A stretch of DNA of 64,000 bases from Bordetella ansorpii (GCF_900078315.1 NZ_FKBS01000029.1:1043425-1107424); one strand, 5' to 3'; shown: positions 21,701 to 26,316, numbered from the stretch's first letter. Program-made: numbers and translations. The notes: a model not told the origin generated them from the sequence alone.

Positions 21701-22847
21701 CGCCACCACCGGCAACCAGGCCTACTCCGGCGCCGTGGCCCTGACGGGTGCGCGCGACCTGGCCAGCAGCAACGGTTCTATCGTGTTCGGCAGCACCCTC
21801 GACGGCGCGGGCAACAACCTGTCGCTGAGCGCCAACGGCGACATCCGCGTCGCCGGCAACGCCACCGGCCTGGGCGTGCTGACCCTGCAGGCCGTGAACA
21901 CCATCGTGTTCAACGGCGACGTCAGCGCCTACCGCGTCCAGCAGTTGCAGGCCCAGTCGGCCACCTACCAGGGCAAGCTGACCGCCACCGACAGCCTCGA
22001 TCTGGCCGGCGGCAGCCTGGCCTTCGGCGGCGATGTCAGTGCCGAGAACGGCGCCATCCGCATCGTCAACACCGACGACGCCGGCACCGTGACCTTCACC
22101 CAGAACGCCACCGTGCATGCCGCCACCGGTTTCTCGCAGACCGGCGGCGCCACCCTGCTGCTGCCGGCCCAATTGCTGGTGGACCAGGGCGCGATCAACC
22201 TGGGCGCCGTCGCGCGCATCCAGGGCGACAGCGCCGTCATCCGCACCAACGGCGACCTCACGGCCACCGGCATCATCGGACCGCAAGCCACGCTGAACGT
22301 CGCCCTGGGCGCCACCGGCAACCTGGCCATCGGCTTGAACGACGCCGACCCGAGCCACAAGCTCGACGTCGCCGTCCTGGCCGTGCCCTCCGCCGGCTCG
22401 GCCCAGGTCTACGGCACGCTGGCCACCAAGACCGGCGCCTTCGCCGCGTCGTTGGTCACCAGCTCGCTGGCCGGATCGCCGTTCTTCATGAACGGCGCCG
22501 TCTGGGGCCCGACCGACATCGTCAACCGCGTGGCCGCCGTGACGGCGCCGCGCTGGATCGCGCCGTCCAAGCCCACGGCCGATTCGCTGTTCCGTGGTAC
22601 GGTGACACCTGATGCCTATGGTCCTGATGCGCTCGGCGCCTATCTCGATCCGCAGGTTCTGACGGTGGCTTTCGCCGACACCACCCAGTGGCAACTGCCC
22701 GCCGGCGACGTCAACATGCTGAATGTGCCCGCGGGCAACGATTCGGTATTGCAGGCGCCGACGGGATCGTCGCAACAACCGGCCGGCAATGGCTCGCAAT
22801 CGTCCGACGACGAAAGCAGCCAGACCGATGCCCAACGCTCTCTCTGA
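3798..22847 (+). CDS. Giant TpsA exoprotein (filamentous-haemagglutinin-like adhesin), 6,349 residues
   Basis: This is a very large secreted beta-helix protein, the predicted substrate of the TpsB encoded 31 bases upstream. The N terminus has a basic signal peptide cleaved near Ala49 (SPAAHA/NPTGG). The TPS secretion domain follows at about residues 50-300, with the hallmark NPNG at 132-135 (VMLVNPNGVVFGKGARIDVG). LLIDPTDLRI occurs where long FHA-like proteins leave this domain. The middle (about 500-3900) is made of irregular repeats with recurring SFTGDRNI-like and LTLTAENGSI-like strands. The last third is a regular modular array. I noticed no cysteine. The C terminus is Ser/Gln/Asp-rich (SSDDESSQTDAQRSL) with no visible toxin, anchor or autotransporter barrel. 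It lacks the extended ESPR signal of classical FhaB. A surface adhesin or matrix role is inferred from the family. Confidence 0.93.
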   Translation: MTQARTLKRSAAKPARRLHLKKDTAVSALPALSTLAMVLGSLASPAAHANPTGGNVVAGSANIVDRGNGTVDINQSTGKAIINWKDFSIGANETVNFRQPGSKSVTLNRVVGNDPSAIFGKLNANGTVMLVNPNGVVFGKGARIDVGGLVATTANINDRDFLAGNYKFDQASKNLNAAIVNEGTISIKDSGLAALVAPSVKNSGVIQAKLGKVALAGAKTVTVDFQGDGLLSFDASSVVDQQPVGADGKAVTALVHNTGVIRADGGTVLMTARAVKNVVDNVINTEGIVSAKSVGTQNGKIVLSGGDAGIVNVAGTVEATGTKTGETGGKVVVTGEHVKVASNAVVDVSGAAGGGEIALGSLGVKPDDGSAAFSGKSQTVSVAKGAKLKADATDKGNGGNVTMWSNEATAFAGDLSARGGANGGDGGFAEVSSKKNIGLTGNADLRAPKGKTGTLLIDPTDLRIVAGSGGDQDGAAGDGTINNGDDNTADNTVSVDLLESLAGNANIKLEATGLVSIASDVDAIALQTVTGNTFTLRSSQSGGIKFENSNTEISTQGGNITLEALGVGSKLDNIGKLTSNGGAITLSASGDINLANVIDAGSGAALVQSTSGSIYNTGGNPQRVKGSSITLSAENGNVGSTPAFVKTQAPTLAVSSGGDIAVENYVDLSNLTLTHRHADANRINWLQVKTPSQIIRLLDGSRYTVDLVRSATDLNFSFTGDRSIAVTEINLTGGSQAALTSTNGSIASTDDLSVLKAGSVTLRAANGAIGSAGQALNISTATLAASAGNAGIYVENTSAAPVLLRAIDTAGTLSATTRGTLVLGSIEAGSATLRSTTGDIQDDGNANTLVSAASLTLRAETGIGPYAAIRTDAADIDAVTTAGRIAIEATNANIVQASTQNNTITITGSGGLTVGSVASGGGAISLGGKSIAMGDGGTINAGTGTVALSATQGDITGTSTSLITGSVVTLLAPDATGTYTIGKSNTLLRLAAGTVVAKAGSIYLSTGANATSLSSLKAYSGIIVRSQANITADQVDAGTGALSIQTSNGSILGQTGNLLSGQSVALSATQDLGNAATRLRTRTAILSLTGGADIYVDNTEKSLDQLSIVHTHADDTVLNTLSVTSPYLDFDVTDLADGYHLNKVYSTPLTTFSFSGDRNLILGNIKGGGSVRLTARAGDILDDGNDETRVTAGNITLSALQGSIGTSVREVETNASSLTLVTRGNLYATSVADLGSLTIEARHASDTDVNELRLRAPSLLFDVLDSTDGYTLRDVRDSSSLYFNFTSDRNITVGNVDTSSSGSLTLNAENGSIKDDGSRLTWLLANSVTLYANQAVGASGNAIDVMTANLSGNASNGGYYVRLPRPAGISNYTDTINLSGIYARGDVSISALQGDLALTSTVQSYGGGVTLAADTGAITNGNGYGTIRSNGNVSLTAWKDIGAADLTNPGGGNSNRRAILLDGTTPLTLTVNARQSGRNIFLSNLGSGTTTLGTIDATGRFDYKQNSGDTVVGNVRGTAAASLVNTIGSILDDGNTSTRITSNSVQLSAGGNLGTADQHLQVDTPALTVTAPGHIAVDNNQAYTSLDITRTGVGTGTLAITGTGQTFTLSDDGNYYHLTKVLSASPLAFSFTAGYKSVLVGDIDVGTAGSVKLTATNGNVANEDLENPGAIRAGKVTLSAGRGYSLGSSDEGGALQVSGTNDLDLTAGRNMFVASDTALSRLAITSTDMAQAVSTFAITAPDQTYTITDLGYIHRLSNVSGTGLADFSFTNSKSIETDTVAAANSVSLSTEGGGYYSYIRSVSGGTGRITSASVSLSAIAPDGAMAGAGSIGGTMMRLNTQALKITATDRVQIDNGGTALQSIDLDLTQRSYASAPLSNSYSFQGLGAGQVLQISQGSYLTTINATLPGVDFSLDINTRLQVNNLNTGAAGSVALTTREAATGVNTSIGGNGAITAGSIALGTTGDYASISARTVTANLALSSKGSIAVDNGGSTLDSLSIEALHREYSQQNSYSVTSDGLTFSVSDSPSSGSVAGVTLTDVSTSADLDFSFASDRALTVDNVQTGAGGSVTLQTDGTLYGTSTGTGGSNPGGADISTGDLTLIAGSVQGRYNEIPSRPLYISVNTLSSDVANNLWVSNDKDLALLNNKAGSSATVAVTSGSITQSGTGRFVAPVLSLSAQQSIGTAGAAILTDTRRLTTRTGESLAVQNASNLFSLDVGVSHATVGDKYLSVTAEGLSLDLGDNSNGVAMLVGLSDTTGIDFTLSSDNILRMNPIDVGAGHSLSLSGTEINNYNSPASVIRGDKITLSATGAIGTSGSAISTATRDLTINAGNSAYVTNDRDLLSLSVRANAAPGTAVSYGITAPELAFTATDDGTATTLSNVTDDTGLNFTFRSTHALRVGNIDVLTSGTVNLESSQGISMLDPLGTDRITAAQVNLTATGGSAIGADGAGLRITAPVLTINNTGDVYVDSNTHLDSLTLYAYGSDARGYGINAPTRDGLGSLAFEAEDDGSTLYLKNAGDADGMALNVTSSRGIKVGAIDVGNDDVSLYAQNSSLVDDGDADTRILAGNLRLSGDTSIGSAGHGIDSKVDSLTANSRDGGVNITLNGTTSLQGLTGRGDSSLVNYVGDIALGSINLNGYSLDIDNQGGSILSGIIRDTINVTLKAAGSIGNDSAIQTYAYGGGTTTVTLTAVAANGADGSIALQEQYGLNATNVTADGNVTLKADIGNVQANLTVGNVTAGGAVALSSERGDINAAGTSNLVKGQSVSLQAGYDSFRSIGNSGNRLNVDTASLTVRTPGSFYLDSVADLTDLVIDRTSTPTGNGSNGTLSITGDHIVLDGTDNLGTVTLTTLTDTTGLNFALVANGGIRVDQVNVGNTGTVSLTAGAAPDTADGAGGIGAAGTGSLITAGKLVLDAGESALYGIGDGLRPLYTQVGSITATAGGSIWLKQNGTLDLENVKAGGGLSVWTTSGDILVGQLQYGANNALTLLADAGSIQGNANPAAIGGSGGGSITLTASDGIGTRDAALLIQGGNKQVTATVTGDGSLYLANQGDLLGRLTTSVNNGATVITSTGNLVLASAQSLTDAAGNDITVSVGGYIVTGNVTAGAEHGRISMTAGNGNIYVDGSDATIRANTVTVAATGDIGHSAARLTLGGQHVDARSQSGTLYLKSDTSDTVFAYVSGRAIDVIAQGNLQIANAIASNGDISVVGNASTANKRLTVGNIDAGSGMVTLQYSQAGGTIVDDGNADTRIVGNAVVLGSGAGIGGTVAGGRDTVQTTTGNLSASVTGDGAIYIDDDNASGITLTSIQAYRGPIGITTAGDTIAYDVGVTTNTAGNDISIATDGDLIVNYIDGVLQGDVTLQAGGDISALRPYDSTIRARTLNASAGGSIGSTASELNINVSVLGNISSAGENGVIALYNINTNALSLDHLTQTGADSSAYVRSRGDLDATNLQTGQNNLSLVSGGTLTLAATGIEAAGAVTLTGTADVVAAGAEPRALSVKAGSLSFNSGTAGGDTTLDTQVASLDATQTGTGTGKLSVSNTGDLDATADWQGALDVHADGNLTATDVQSAADVTLTATGGVDARSVSSTGAGRTITVTAQNGDIAVGSIDSGATGTVVLNAAQGSLLDTAHGAGITAATLQLTSWGAIGAADAYFTTGATQVSANVLGTGGIYLEGLGALTLNRATTANGDVYVVAADELTVSGALKAGKTRDVTDPLFGQGGHISLTATDGDLTAAADIAETDATSVTFTGQNITLGSVDTSGNQVYVGDVTLNGSLTAGGVDIQGDLALTGYYHVLSVAAQNGDIEIDGTVTGGNAYTQLLAGTGSVTLNGDVVGLSGLDVVGGDISLANVTTRNGQGYNGNVTLDGTYTTQDGSFTLWGSATLGGDVMISTGAGTIDFETGVTGAHALTLDTTNDSLFKGAIDVGSFSSIGTGTITLIGGGGVTTTDTQYYNGKVILYSGTVLSGSYVTLDGGVDSHDFNQDLTIVGDTTIGGAIGAGTKLSSLTIDGAALLRGATIATTGAQHYKGSVTLNGDQALTTQNGNVTFDGKVGGPYDLTVTSTGNGNVTFGQIGSAEVLPTFVASVAPSTGRIGDLTVNTGGKTTFKGAAYAQSVTTDAVGTLAIDGGLVDTTLGQSYGERAVLGADTTLTGNSVRLSQGADAATAGAQSLTVNGYAFIGGAIGANAALASLALNDDARLSGGTIKTTGDQVYGGDVTLEDEHTLSTTTGNVTFAAKLGGEYDLTVTSTEAGDVTFNEVGNSAIIYTRSIDPLPTRLGHLTVNTAGLTTFDGEVRAASVTTDAPGTLAINGGLVDTTGTQSYGERAVLGANTELTGTAVTLSAGVDSSSNAYRTLLISGDAAIGGAVGSRFALESLTITGDATLDAGTIRTVGAQDYQGDITLASSLEMSSYRDGITLSGKVIGDADTAYGLRILADAGDILLAKDLGSSDARLGAILLSSSAATTINGSVYGTSLSTSASGNTTINGGLIDTTDRQSYYGHVTLGADTTFTSDVVDLIGGVDGTATGQQSLTVDGVALIQGALGGNVALKALTVTGGSNLGADITTTGAQTYEGTASLSNTVALTSTTGDIRFDQAIMGDIDQGHGLTIGSTSGNVTFVNGLGTSGPNRVGDLDISTGGAIAFNGQVYAASVDTGSTGTLALNGPVVDTTGTQRYGQLAVLGAGTVLRGSEVTLAAGADATTQGGQSLTIDGNAVIEGAIGAGRALASLTITGDATLDTASIDTTGTQSYQGEVTLGHSLTLTSGGNVSFSDAVKGGTFGLTVNAGTRNVSFASGIGGNGVDRLGDVTINAAGLTRFGGAVYAQSVTTDAVGTLAIDGGLVDTTLGQSYGERAVLGADTTLTGNSVRLSQGADAATAGAQSLTVNGYAFIGGAIGANAALASLALNDDARLSGGTIKTTGDQVYGGDVTLEDDHTLSTTTGNVTFAAKLGGEYDLTVTSTEAGDVTFNEVGNSAIIYTRSIDPLPTRLGHLTVNTAGLTTFDGEVRAASVTTDAPGTLAINGGLVDTTGTQSYGERAVLGADTQLTGTTVTLAGADGAHALTITGDGVVNGAVGANTALASLTITGTATLGAGTIATTGAQHYEGNVTLTDDLSASTVDSAVTFSGTVISAANGGHGLTVSSGSADAQFSQALGDAGSGRLGAVVVNSSGATTFDQAVYAASVTTDAPGTLFLNGARIDTTGTQSYGERAVLGADTALKGSTVTLAQGVDGVAAGQQSLTIDGNAHIGGTVGSNAALAALTITGTAALNTGAIQTTGAQSYQGNVTLGQALLIGTTDSDVGFGGTVTSAANTGSGLTVNAGAADVTFAQAVGNATTGRLGALAINSTGATTLGGAVYAASVDTNVGGTLAINGSRVDTTGTQTYGELAVLGANTTLKGSSVNLSQGADAATAGAQSLTIDGDATLGGNLGANRALASLDVTGATAIDTGRIATTGDQSYDGAVTLGQDVSLATQGGDVHLGGTLEGGHALAIAANGGDVSFDGAIGAAEAIGNLTIDTTGATTFSAAVQAAMLSKTGSGSVAIDGGSILTTAGQWYAGHVTLGQDTVLTGSGVSLTAGADGGHALTINGNTMLGGAFGATTALASLTINGDATLNQGSIATTGDQSYNGTVTLAGAQQLATQGGHIVFADTLGGSHDLGIATQDGDVEFTAAVGAQGAALGNLTVDTSGTTRVGGAVYAASVATLGNGATLIDGGMVHTTGTQQYDGQVLLGADTTLTGTQVALLNGGDGTHALVIDGDAVLAGAFGTTAPLSSLTVSGATTFNGGSLATTGDQSYLGAVTLTAAQALASANGDIGFEGPVDGTADFSVQAGGDIAFADTIGTANRLGALVIDASGDTRFDGAVRAASVATSEAGTLQINGGSVDTTGNQTYGERAVLGADTVLTGATVTLLSGADATQAGQQGLRIAGNADVRGNLGAVAALRDLTVDGATAMDAGSVATTGNQAYSGAVALTGARDLASSNGSIVFGSTLDGAGNNLSLSANGDIRVAGNATGLGVLTLQAVNTIVFNGDVSAYRVQQLQAQSATYQGKLTATDSLDLAGGSLAFGGDVSAENGAIRIVNTDDAGTVTFTQNATVHAATGFSQTGGATLLLPAQLLVDQGAINLGAVARIQGDSAVIRTNGDLTATGIIGPQATLNVALGATGNLAIGLNDADPSHKLDVAVLAVPSAGSAQVYGTLATKTGAFAASLVTSSLAGSPFFMNGAVWGPTDIVNRVAAVTAPRWIAPSKPTADSLFRGTVTPDAYGPDALGAYLDPQVLTVAFADTTQWQLPAGDVNMLNVPAGNDSVLQAPTGSSQQPAGNGSQSSDDESSQTDAQRSL
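16151..16811 (+). repeat. Near-identical internal duplication of tpsA, copy 1
   Basis: This 661-base segment recurs 2,136 bases later (712 codons, in frame) with only three differences that I could find: 16454 A/G, 16487 G/C (Glu to Asp) and 16508 G/C. All other modules of the protein are far more divergent. Confidence 0.9.
18287..18947 (+). repeat. Near-identical internal duplication of tpsA, copy 2
   Basis: This is the second copy of the segment at 16151-16811. The identity starts at the CTAC before GCGCAATCGG and stops abruptly after GTGCTGGGCGCG, where the copies diverge into different AVLGA continuations. The sharp borders suggest recent duplication or gene conversion within the gene. 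Confidence 0.9.
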
Positions 22848-22856
22848 TACCCAGAA

Positions 22857-23609
22857 ATGACTTCGACTTCGCTTCCGCTGTTCTACGAGCAACCCCGTCC
22901 TCTGGCTGCCGGCGTGCACGCCAACCTGTCGCTGGCCGGCAATACGGGCTTCGCCTACGCCGCCAAGACCAACGCGGTGCCGCTGGTGGCCACCGAACTG
23001 CCGACGGCGTGCCGCCACTTCCCCATCGTCTTCACCGACGGCGACCAGCCCACGCCCGTGGCCGTGCTGGGCGTGCGCGGCCAGGAAAACCTGTTCGTCG
23101 ATGCCGAAGGCCAATGGCGCGCCGGCACCTACATCCCGGCCTACGTCCGCCGCTATCCCTTCATCTTCATGGAGAACGAAGACCGCAGCCAGTTCACGCT
23201 GTGCGTGGACGAGAAGGCCGCCTCGGTGGTCGAAGGCCGTGACAACCCGTTCTTCGACGACGCCGGCGAGCCCACCGCCATGGCGCGCAGCGCCCTGGAG
23301 TTCTGCCGCGACTACCAGAACCAGCACGCCTATACGCTGGAATTCGCCCGCGCGCTGGCCGAAGCCGACCTGCTGATCGAGAACCGCGCCGACATCACCC
23401 TGCCCGGCGGCGAGCGCCTGGCCATGTCGGGCTTCAAGGTCATCGACGAAGCCAAGTTCAACAAGCTGCCGGACGAGACCTTCCTGCGCTGGCGCGCCAA
23501 CGGCTGGCTGCCGCTGGTCTACTGCCACCTGCTGTCGATCAATACCTGGCCCGCCCTGATCAACCAGATCCAGCCGGCCGCCGCCCAGGAAGCCGCCCCC
23601 GAGGCGTAA
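22857..23609 (+). CDS. SapC family protein encoded with the TPS pair
   Basis: This 250-residue soluble protein has no signal peptide and resembles the SapC family (Pfam PF07277). That family is named from a gene next to the S-layer secretion genes of Campylobacter fetus and has no established biochemical role. Features matching the family are an N-terminal PLFYEQPRPL and HANLSL, then FPIVFTDGDQPTPVAVLGVRG and a YIPAYVRRYPFIF block. An acidic centre follows, and near the end LPLVYCHLLSINTW. It starts nine bases after the tpsA stop, so it is almost certainly cotranscribed. A cytoplasmic accessory role for the giant exoprotein, such as modification or quality control, is inference from position only. 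The family call is fairly sure. Confidence 0.82.
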   Translation: MTSTSLPLFYEQPRPLAAGVHANLSLAGNTGFAYAAKTNAVPLVATELPTACRHFPIVFTDGDQPTPVAVLGVRGQENLFVDAEGQWRAGTYIPAYVRRYPFIFMENEDRSQFTLCVDEKAASVVEGRDNPFFDDAGEPTAMARSALEFCRDYQNQHAYTLEFARALAEADLLIENRADITLPGGERLAMSGFKVIDEAKFNKLPDETFLRWRANGWLPLVYCHLLSINTWPALINQIQPAAAQEAAPEA

Positions 23610-23870
23610 TCCCCCCGCTGCGAAGCCAGACCGGCCATCGCGCCGGCCCGCTTTGCCTACCGACCGGGCCACCACGCGTGGCCCGATCCGTTACTGCGGC
23701 ATCGCCGCAACAGCCGCACTCATGCCGCTCCTTCCCGAGCGCCTCTTGAGAGTAAAATTCGCGGCGCAATTTTCCAGCACCGGCACCAAGAATCCGATGC
23801 GGGCGTTGCCAGGGGGAACCATCCGGCGCGCGGAGCCTTTTCCGCGGCCATTCCTCGCTTCTGGAACGCT

Positions 23871-25148
23871 ATGTCACGGCAGTTGCTTGCCCTGGTGCTC
23901 GGGCCCTTGCTCGGGCTGTTCATCGTCTGTATCGGCAACGGGTTCATCTCCTCGTTGACCACCCTGCGGCTGGACGCCGCGGGCGTCTCGGCCACCGTCA
24001 TCGGCATGGTGTCCGCCTCGTACTTCATCGGGCTGTCGCTGGGCGCCGTCTTCAACGACCGCCTGATCGTGCGCATCGGCCATATCCGCGCCTACAGCAG
24101 CTTCGCCTCGCTGATCGCCGTCACCGTGCTGTTGCAGGGCCTGTACCTGGACCCCACGGCCTGGTTCATCCTGCGCCTGATCTGCGGCTGGGCCATCGTG
24201 GGCGTGTTCCTGGTGGTGGAAAGCTGGCTGCTGCTGGCGGGTGACCAGAAACTGCGCGGCCGCCTGCTGGCGGTCTACATGATCGTGCTGTACGGCTCGG
24301 GCATGCTGGGCCAGTTGAAGCTGGGCACCATCGACGGCTGGGGCGACGCCGCCCCCTTCATGGTCGCCGGCATGCTGGCCTCGCTGTCGGTCATGCCCAT
24401 GGTCATCATCCCGCGCGTGTCGCCGCTGGTCGAGCGCATCGAGCCGCTGTCGCCGCGCATGCTGCTGCGCACCTCGCCCACCGGCGTGGCCGGCTGCTTC
24501 GGCTCGGGCATCGCCATCGCGGCCGTCTACACCCTGCTGCCCCTGTACCTGCAACGCATCGGCATGAGCGTCGAGCAGATCGGCCAGATGATGGCCGCCA
24601 CCATCCTGGGCGCCATGGTGCTGCAGTATCCGGTGGGCCGCTGGTCCGACCGCCGCGACCGCCGCACCGTGCTGATCGCCCTGGCGGCCTTCTGCCTGGC
24701 GCTGTCGCTGGCCATCGTCGCGCTGCCGCCCTCGCCCACCCTGCTGCTGGTGCTGCTGTTCCTGCTGGGCGGCGGCATCTTCGCGGTCTATCCGGTGGCG
24801 GTCAGTCACGCCGCCGACCGCGCCCCGGCGGACGAACTGGTGCGCATGATCCAGGGCCTGCTGCTGATCAACTCCATCGGCTCGGCGGCCAGCCCGCTGG
24901 CCATCTCGTGGCTGATGGACCAGGTGGGCGCCAGCGGCCTGTTCCTGTCGTTCGCGATGCTCAACGTGGCCCTGCTGGCGTCCTTCATCCGCCAGCGCAG
25001 CAAGTATGCACCGCCTACCCCCGTGGCGCCGTTCGCCTCGGCCGCGCAGATGACGCCGGTGGGGGTGGAGCTGCGGGTGACCGAAGAAATGGTGCAGGGC
25101 GCGGTGGACAACGAGCGGGCGGAAGCGCAACCCGCTTCGGCGGCCTAG
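23871..25148 (+). CDS. MFS transporter, YcaD-like
   Basis: This is a 425-residue, 12-helix major facilitator of the inner membrane. The first helix is LLALVLGPLLGLFIVCIGNG, followed by a short cytoplasmic loop with FNDRLIVRIGHIRAY, the counterpart of MFS motif A. The second half repeats it as GRWSDRRDRRTVLIALAAF. The hydrophilic tail of about 50 residues after helix 12 (RQRSKYAPPTP onward) is longer than usual and Ala/Pro-rich. The pattern is closest to the YcaD/quinolone-type MFS group, whose substrates are mostly unknown. It follows sapC after 261 bases, including a GC-rich inverted repeat at 23666-23684, so it is probably a separate transcription unit. Direction of transport and substrate cannot be read from the sequence. 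Confidence 0.85.
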   Translation: MSRQLLALVLGPLLGLFIVCIGNGFISSLTTLRLDAAGVSATVIGMVSASYFIGLSLGAVFNDRLIVRIGHIRAYSSFASLIAVTVLLQGLYLDPTAWFILRLICGWAIVGVFLVVESWLLLAGDQKLRGRLLAVYMIVLYGSGMLGQLKLGTIDGWGDAAPFMVAGMLASLSVMPMVIIPRVSPLVERIEPLSPRMLLRTSPTGVAGCFGSGIAIAAVYTLLPLYLQRIGMSVEQIGQMMAATILGAMVLQYPVGRWSDRRDRRTVLIALAAFCLALSLAIVALPPSPTLLLVLLFLLGGGIFAVYPVAVSHAADRAPADELVRMIQGLLLINSIGSAASPLAISWLMDQVGASGLFLSFAMLNVALLASFIRQRSKYAPPTPVAPFASAAQMTPVGVELRVTEEMVQGAVDNERAEAQPASAA

Positions 25149-25216
25149 GGCCTGTTCACACTAAAAGGAGCCTCGCACAGCCGGGTGCGAACCGAAACGT
25201 ACGCCTGCCTGCGGTG

Positions 25217-25540
25217 TCATGCCGCCGCTGCGCAGAAGCGCAATCCGATGACGCCGATGAATGTCAGGCCGAGGAAGAAGGCCTGCAGCCAGCTCATCTC
25301 GTCTCGAAATACGAACACCCCCACCAGAACCAGCCCGACCGTGCCGATGCCGGTCCAGATGGCGTAAGCCGTCCCGACAGGCAATGACCGCAACGCCAAA
25401 GCCAGCAGATAGATACTGCCCAACCCGGCGATCACGGCGCCGAGGCTCGGCCCCGGCCGAGTCCACCCCGCATTCAACTTGAGGCAAAGGCCCATCACGA
25501 TCTCCAGGGCCGCGGCAATGAGCAGATACAGCCACGCCAC
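25217..25540 (-). CDS. Small multidrug resistance (SMR) family transporter, SugE/Gdx-like
   Basis: This is a 107-residue, four-helix inner-membrane exporter of the SMR family, which acts as a dual-topology dimer. Glu is present in helix 1 (AAALEIVMG), the proton and cation coupling residue of the family. GTAYAIWTGIGTVG is the helix-3 signature, closest to the SugE/Gdx branch whose studied members export guanidinium or quaternary ammonium compounds. The start is GTG at 25540 because GGGGAGG lies about eight bases upstream; an upstream ATG in frame would add a tail not seen in the family. The gene begins four bases after the stop of the glutathione transferase gene, so the two form an operon. 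It converges on the MFS gene. Confidence 0.9.
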   Translation of the reverse strand: MAWLYLLIAAALEIVMGLCLKLNAGWTRPGPSLGAVIAGLGSIYLLALALRSLPVGTAYAIWTGIGTVGLVLVGVFVFRDEMSWLQAFFLGLTFIGVIGLRFCAAAA

Positions 25541-25544
25541 GGTC

Positions 25545-26213
25545 TCAATCCTCCCCGGAAGCTGAACGGCCAGCGGCGGCCCTGCAGGCCGGCTGGTTTG
25601 CCAGCAGCCCGGCATGCACCGCCGGCCGTGCGGCGATCACATCGAGCCAGCGCCGCACATGCGAGTAGGGCGTGATGTCCAGGTTCAACTCGCCCCAGGT
25701 CCTCAGCCAGGTGAACGCGGCAATATCGGCGATGCTGTAGTGATCCGAGGCGATGAAGGCGGAATCGCCCAGGCGGGTATCCACCACCTGGTAGAGACGA
25801 AGCGACTGGTTCCGATATCGCTGTATCGCCTCGGCATTCCCCGTTTTCGAGGCGTGCAGAAACCACCATAGCTGCCCGAGCATCGGGCCGATGCCGCCAA
25901 TCTGGAAATGCAGCCATTGCTGTACGGCAGTGTTCTCGGCTTGCGTCGCGGGCAGCAGACACCCGGTCTTCGACGAAAGATAGGAAAGAATGGCGCCGGA
26001 CTCGAAGACGGTCACGCCGGCCTCCCGATCCACAATGGCTGGAATCTTGCCGTTCGGGTTGATCTTCAGGAAATCCGGCCGATGCTGGTCGCCCCTGTCG
26101 AGATCGAGGTCGAACTGCTCATAGGCCAGTCCGGCCTCCTTGAGAAAGATGCTGACTTTCTGCCCATTGGGCGTGTCCGCCGTATAAAAGGCGAGATCGC
26201 GGCCTTGCGTCAT
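25545..26213 (-). CDS. Glutathione S-transferase, Ure2/YfcG-like (nu class)
   Basis: This 222-residue cytoplasmic protein has an N-terminal thioredoxin fold and an all-helical C-terminal domain. The TPNGQKVSIFLKEAG start of helix 1, NPNGKIPAIVD (cis-Pro) and FESGAILSYL (glutathione carboxylate site) match the YfcG/Ure2-like group. Members often show disulfide-bond reductase or peroxidase activity rather than classical transferase activity. The start is placed at 26213, where GGGGA gives a proper spacing; in-frame ATGs at 26219 and 26249 lie further upstream. Its promoter faces the pyruvate-dehydrogenase-like gene across two ATTGCAnnTGCAAT palindromes. It precedes an SMR exporter, suggesting joint handling of a reactive or toxic small molecule. 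Confidence 0.9.
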   Translation of the reverse strand: MTQGRDLAFYTADTPNGQKVSIFLKEAGLAYEQFDLDLDRGDQHRPDFLKINPNGKIPAIVDREAGVTVFESGAILSYLSSKTGCLLPATQAENTAVQQWLHFQIGGIGPMLGQLWWFLHASKTGNAEAIQRYRNQSLRLYQVVDTRLGDSAFIASDHYSIADIAAFTWLRTWGELNLDITPYSHVRRWLDVIAARPAVHAGLLANQPACRAAAGRSASGED

Positions 26214-26236
26214 AGTCATCCCCGTTGACGAATTGA

Positions 26237-26265
26237 ATTGCAATTGCAATCATTGCATATGCAAT
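26237..26265. promoter_or_regulatory. Two adjacent MarR-type operator palindromes
   Basis: ATTGCAATTGCAAT (26237-26250) and ATTGCATATGCAAT (26252-26265) are perfect 14-base palindromes whose centres are 15 bases apart. They lie between the divergent GST gene (start 26213) and the E1-like gene (start 26317). Very similar palindromes sit in front of the marR gene 1.7 kb away, so MarR is the likely ligand. The palindromes are seen directly; the binding protein is inferred. Confidence 0.75.
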
Positions 26266-26316
26266 CGTAAGGCACGAAGCCAGGTCGTGCAATCAGTCCA
26301 ACCGCAGAGGTCGATC

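Larger units (their letters stand above)
15657..21741 (+). repeat. TTGxQxYxG modular array inside tpsA
   Basis: The final third of the exoprotein contains about 24 copies of a strand-turn motif, TTGxQxYxGxxxL. Two versions tend to alternate: one continues like YQGNVTL or YDGAVTL, the other YGERAVLGADT. Neighbouring copies are about 75-80 residues apart, so each full module (both versions) is roughly 150-165 residues. Between them lie recurring SLTITGDATL and GLTVNAGAADVTF blocks. This fits regular coils of a right-handed beta-helix. The count is by eye and may be off by one or two. Confidence 0.8.

Noticed and set aside
6996-23675. A 5,559-codon open frame on the minus strand opposite the giant exoprotein gene
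   Set aside because: It has extreme Val/Gly/Ala/Arg/Asp/Gln composition without domains. It is explained by GC-rich codon usage and repeats of the real plus-strand gene, which has a clear signal peptide, secretion domain and operon partners.
23666-23684. GGGCCAC/GTGGCCC inverted repeat as a terminator after sapC
   Set aside because: The stem is short with no T-tract, and similar chance hairpins are common in this GC-rich DNA. I mention it only as a weak operon boundary.
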